From assembly GCA_041477815.1 (NCBI GenBank), contig JBGOUV010000352.1:1-7450 (forward strand): a DNA stretch of 7,450 nucleotides. Reading direction: 5' to 3'. The stretch is from JBGOUV01 sp041477815 (lineage in GTDB: Bacteria; Acidobacteriota; Terriglobia; Bryobacterales; JACQDG01). Made by a program: the position numbers and the translations under genes. The notes below the pieces were generated by a model. The model was not told the origin of the DNA. It made no database searches and saw only the letters and a program-made list of their open reading frames with translations. The stretch's first letter is position 1; each line of letters starts with the position of its first letter. Shown piece after piece: positions 6,488-7,450 of this stretch.

Positions 6488-7349
6488 CCGGTCCGGCAGT
6501 GCCAATCTTCAGTAACCACAAAGACGAGCCGCCGTTACTGCGGCAATAAACCAGGTAGCGGTTGTCAGGTGCGATGGCGGGCTCTTCGATAAAGAGGCCA
6601 GACTCCGGAAAACGCGTGACCTGCTCGACCGGGCCGCCGGCGGCGGGCATCCGATAGATGTTCTGATGGTTGAGTTGGTAGTAGAGCCAGCGGCCGTCGG
6701 AAGAAAAGACCATGTGCCGAATTCTGTCGCTGCCTTCGGTCAACCGTTGGGCCTGGCCCCCTGTCGTCGGCATCCTCCAAAGCTGCAAGGACCCTGTGGC
6801 GTTGGACACGTAGACGAGCCAGCGGCCATCCGGAGACCAGCAAACAGTAAACTTATCGTCCGCAGAAAAGGTGAGCTGGCGTGCTTGGCGAGCGCTGATA
6901 TCAAAACGGAATAGCTGATAGTGTTGCCCGGCTCTCGCCGCGTACACCACAGACTGGCCATCGGGAGAGACGGGAAACCCCTCGGTTCCCGGCATCAATT
7001 GAGCAGACACAAGCTCCTCCGCCTGGCTCCCATCGGCGGCGACGATCCACAAGGACTGCTTCCCATCGGGAAAGCTTCGGAGAACGAGGAGTCGCCGGCC
7101 ATCGGGGAACCAATGTGAGCCGCTCACACCAAGGTCGCGGCCGGGCAACTGCAGACGCTCGAGGCGCGTCGGGTCCAGGTGGAAAACCCAAAGCTCGGCG
7201 AGTCCCAGTCGATTGCTGGTATAGGCAATGCTTCGTCCGTCGGGAGAGACATTTGGCGCGCGGTCGAACACTTGGCCCCTGCTCAGCACCTCTTCGGGGC
7301 CCGCAGGAGAACCGCCCTCGGCTGTCAGCGGCAGTCTTGTGAGGTTCAT
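6477..7349 (-). CDS. PD40/TolB-like beta-propeller protein, probably 5'-truncated
   Basis: Six WD40-like (PD40) repeats, each ending in a [SFA]-[PS]-D-[GN] turn: SPDGR, FPDGR, SPDGQ, SPDGR, SSDGR, APDNR. The turns are spaced 46, 47, 44, 44 and 44 residues apart, forming a propeller of at least six blades. Relatives include TolB-type and regulator- or kinase-fused propellers in Acidobacteriota; no enzyme domain is visible here. ATG 7349 has a strong GGAGG five bases upstream. GTG 7361 (four residues longer) is the other option. The first residues NLTRLPL...GP-EE are the middle of a blade (compare 'NLYRLPL...GPPEqLT'), so an earlier blade or N-terminal domain is missing. The frame stays open upstream to a stop at 7419-7421, but the added residues run through a palindromic repeat and do not look like propeller. 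No signal peptide is seen from either start, unusual for this family. Reads as an expressed fragment or a decaying gene. Confidence 0.75.
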   Translation of the reverse strand: MNLTRLPLTAEGGSPAGPEEVLSRGQVFDRAPNVSPDGRSIAYTSNRLGLAELWVFHLDPTRLERLQLPGRDLGVSGSHWFPDGRRLLVLRSFPDGKQSLWIVAADGSQAEELVSAQLMPGTEGFPVSPDGQSVVYAARAGQHYQLFRFDISARQARQLTFSADDKFTVCWSPDGRWLVYVSNATGSLQLWRMPTTGGQAQRLTEGSDRIRHMVFSSDGRWLYYQLNHQNIYRMPAAGGPVEQVTRFPESGLFIEEPAIAPDNRYLVYCRSNGGSSLWLLKIGTAGPGSK

Positions 7350-7376
7350 CGACCCCTCCACCTCGGAGAGGGCTAG
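7350..7376. repeat. Dispersed palindromic repeat of the 'LSEVEG' type
   Basis: On the minus strand CCCTCTCCGAGGTGGAGGG forms an imperfect palindrome (CCCTC/GAGGG arms plus inner CC/GG) and, in the open frame, encodes LALSEVEG. That peptide is a recurring in-frame translation of a short intergenic palindrome seen in many environmental bacterial genomes (recalled form GCCCTGAGCGAGGTCGAAGGG). The copy here differs from that form at compensating positions of the stem. It lies exactly where propeller sequence ceases. Family membership rests on memory. Confidence 0.45.
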
Positions 7377-7450
7377 TGTTCTGTAATAGAAAAAGCTTGA
7401 AATAATATCCCAGCCCTGCTATCCTGGCTCCAGGTCCCGACCCAAAGCGG
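7377..7450. other. AT-rich stretch at window end, no gene seen
   Basis: Bases 7379-7410 are markedly AT-rich against GC-rich surroundings (AATAGAAAAAGC, AAATAATATCC), then composition returns to normal. On the minus strand it lies upstream of the propeller gene and could hold its promoter, but no hexamer pair with proper spacing is evident. It may equally be foreign sequence joined at the palindromic repeat. Confidence 0.35.

Overview
The window is GC-rich bacterial chromosomal sequence. Large periplasmic-type esterases, a PD40/TolB-like propeller, Tat-signalled Rossmann enzymes and loosely packed genes with decaying spacers point to a soil or sediment Acidobacteriota lineage (Bryobacter/Solibacter type). 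That assignment is inference from gene style; no marker gene is present. I see no tRNA, rRNA, CRISPR array, complete insertion sequence or phage gene.

Layout. (1) 1-1539, plus strand: the 3' part of a tandem alpha/beta-hydrolase (acetyl xylan esterase/dienelactone hydrolase type). Its first domain has a visible Ser-Asp-His triad and its second has lost the nucleophile. A hairpin follows the stop. (2) 1540-2446: about 900 bp with no intact gene. On the minus strand it holds what reads as one frameshifted gene: an RBS and start at 2313, a membrane segment, then conserved-looking beta-sandwich sequence in another frame near 2030-1750. A 17-bp perfect palindrome lies where the frames change. (3) 2447-6457, plus strand: four tightly packed oxidoreductase genes, the core of the window. 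They are an HpnE/phytoene-desaturase-like FAD oxidoreductase, a Tat-signalled SDR-like protein with a degraded active site, an intact short epimerase/SDR, and an FNR/NqrF-like flavin reductase with an N-terminal signal or anchor. Gaps are 19 nt, 21 nt and an ATGA overlap. (4) 6477-7349, minus strand and convergent: a six-repeat PD40 beta-propeller whose 5' end appears cut off at a palindromic repeat (7350-7376). An AT-rich stretch of unknown content follows up to the window end.

How the genes may work together (inference): the four redox genes form a plausible NAD(P)H/FAD pathway. The FAD enzyme would oxidise or desaturate a lipid or isoprenoid, the intact SDR would act on a carbonyl or nucleotide-sugar-like group, and the FNR-like protein would move electrons between NAD(P)H and a membrane acceptor. 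The degenerate Tat-targeted SDR and the reductase's N-terminal export signal raise the question of which side of the membrane these proteins work on. No terpene cyclase, squalene synthase or glycosyltransferase is visible, so the substrate is unknown. The hydrolase and propeller look like unrelated neighbours.
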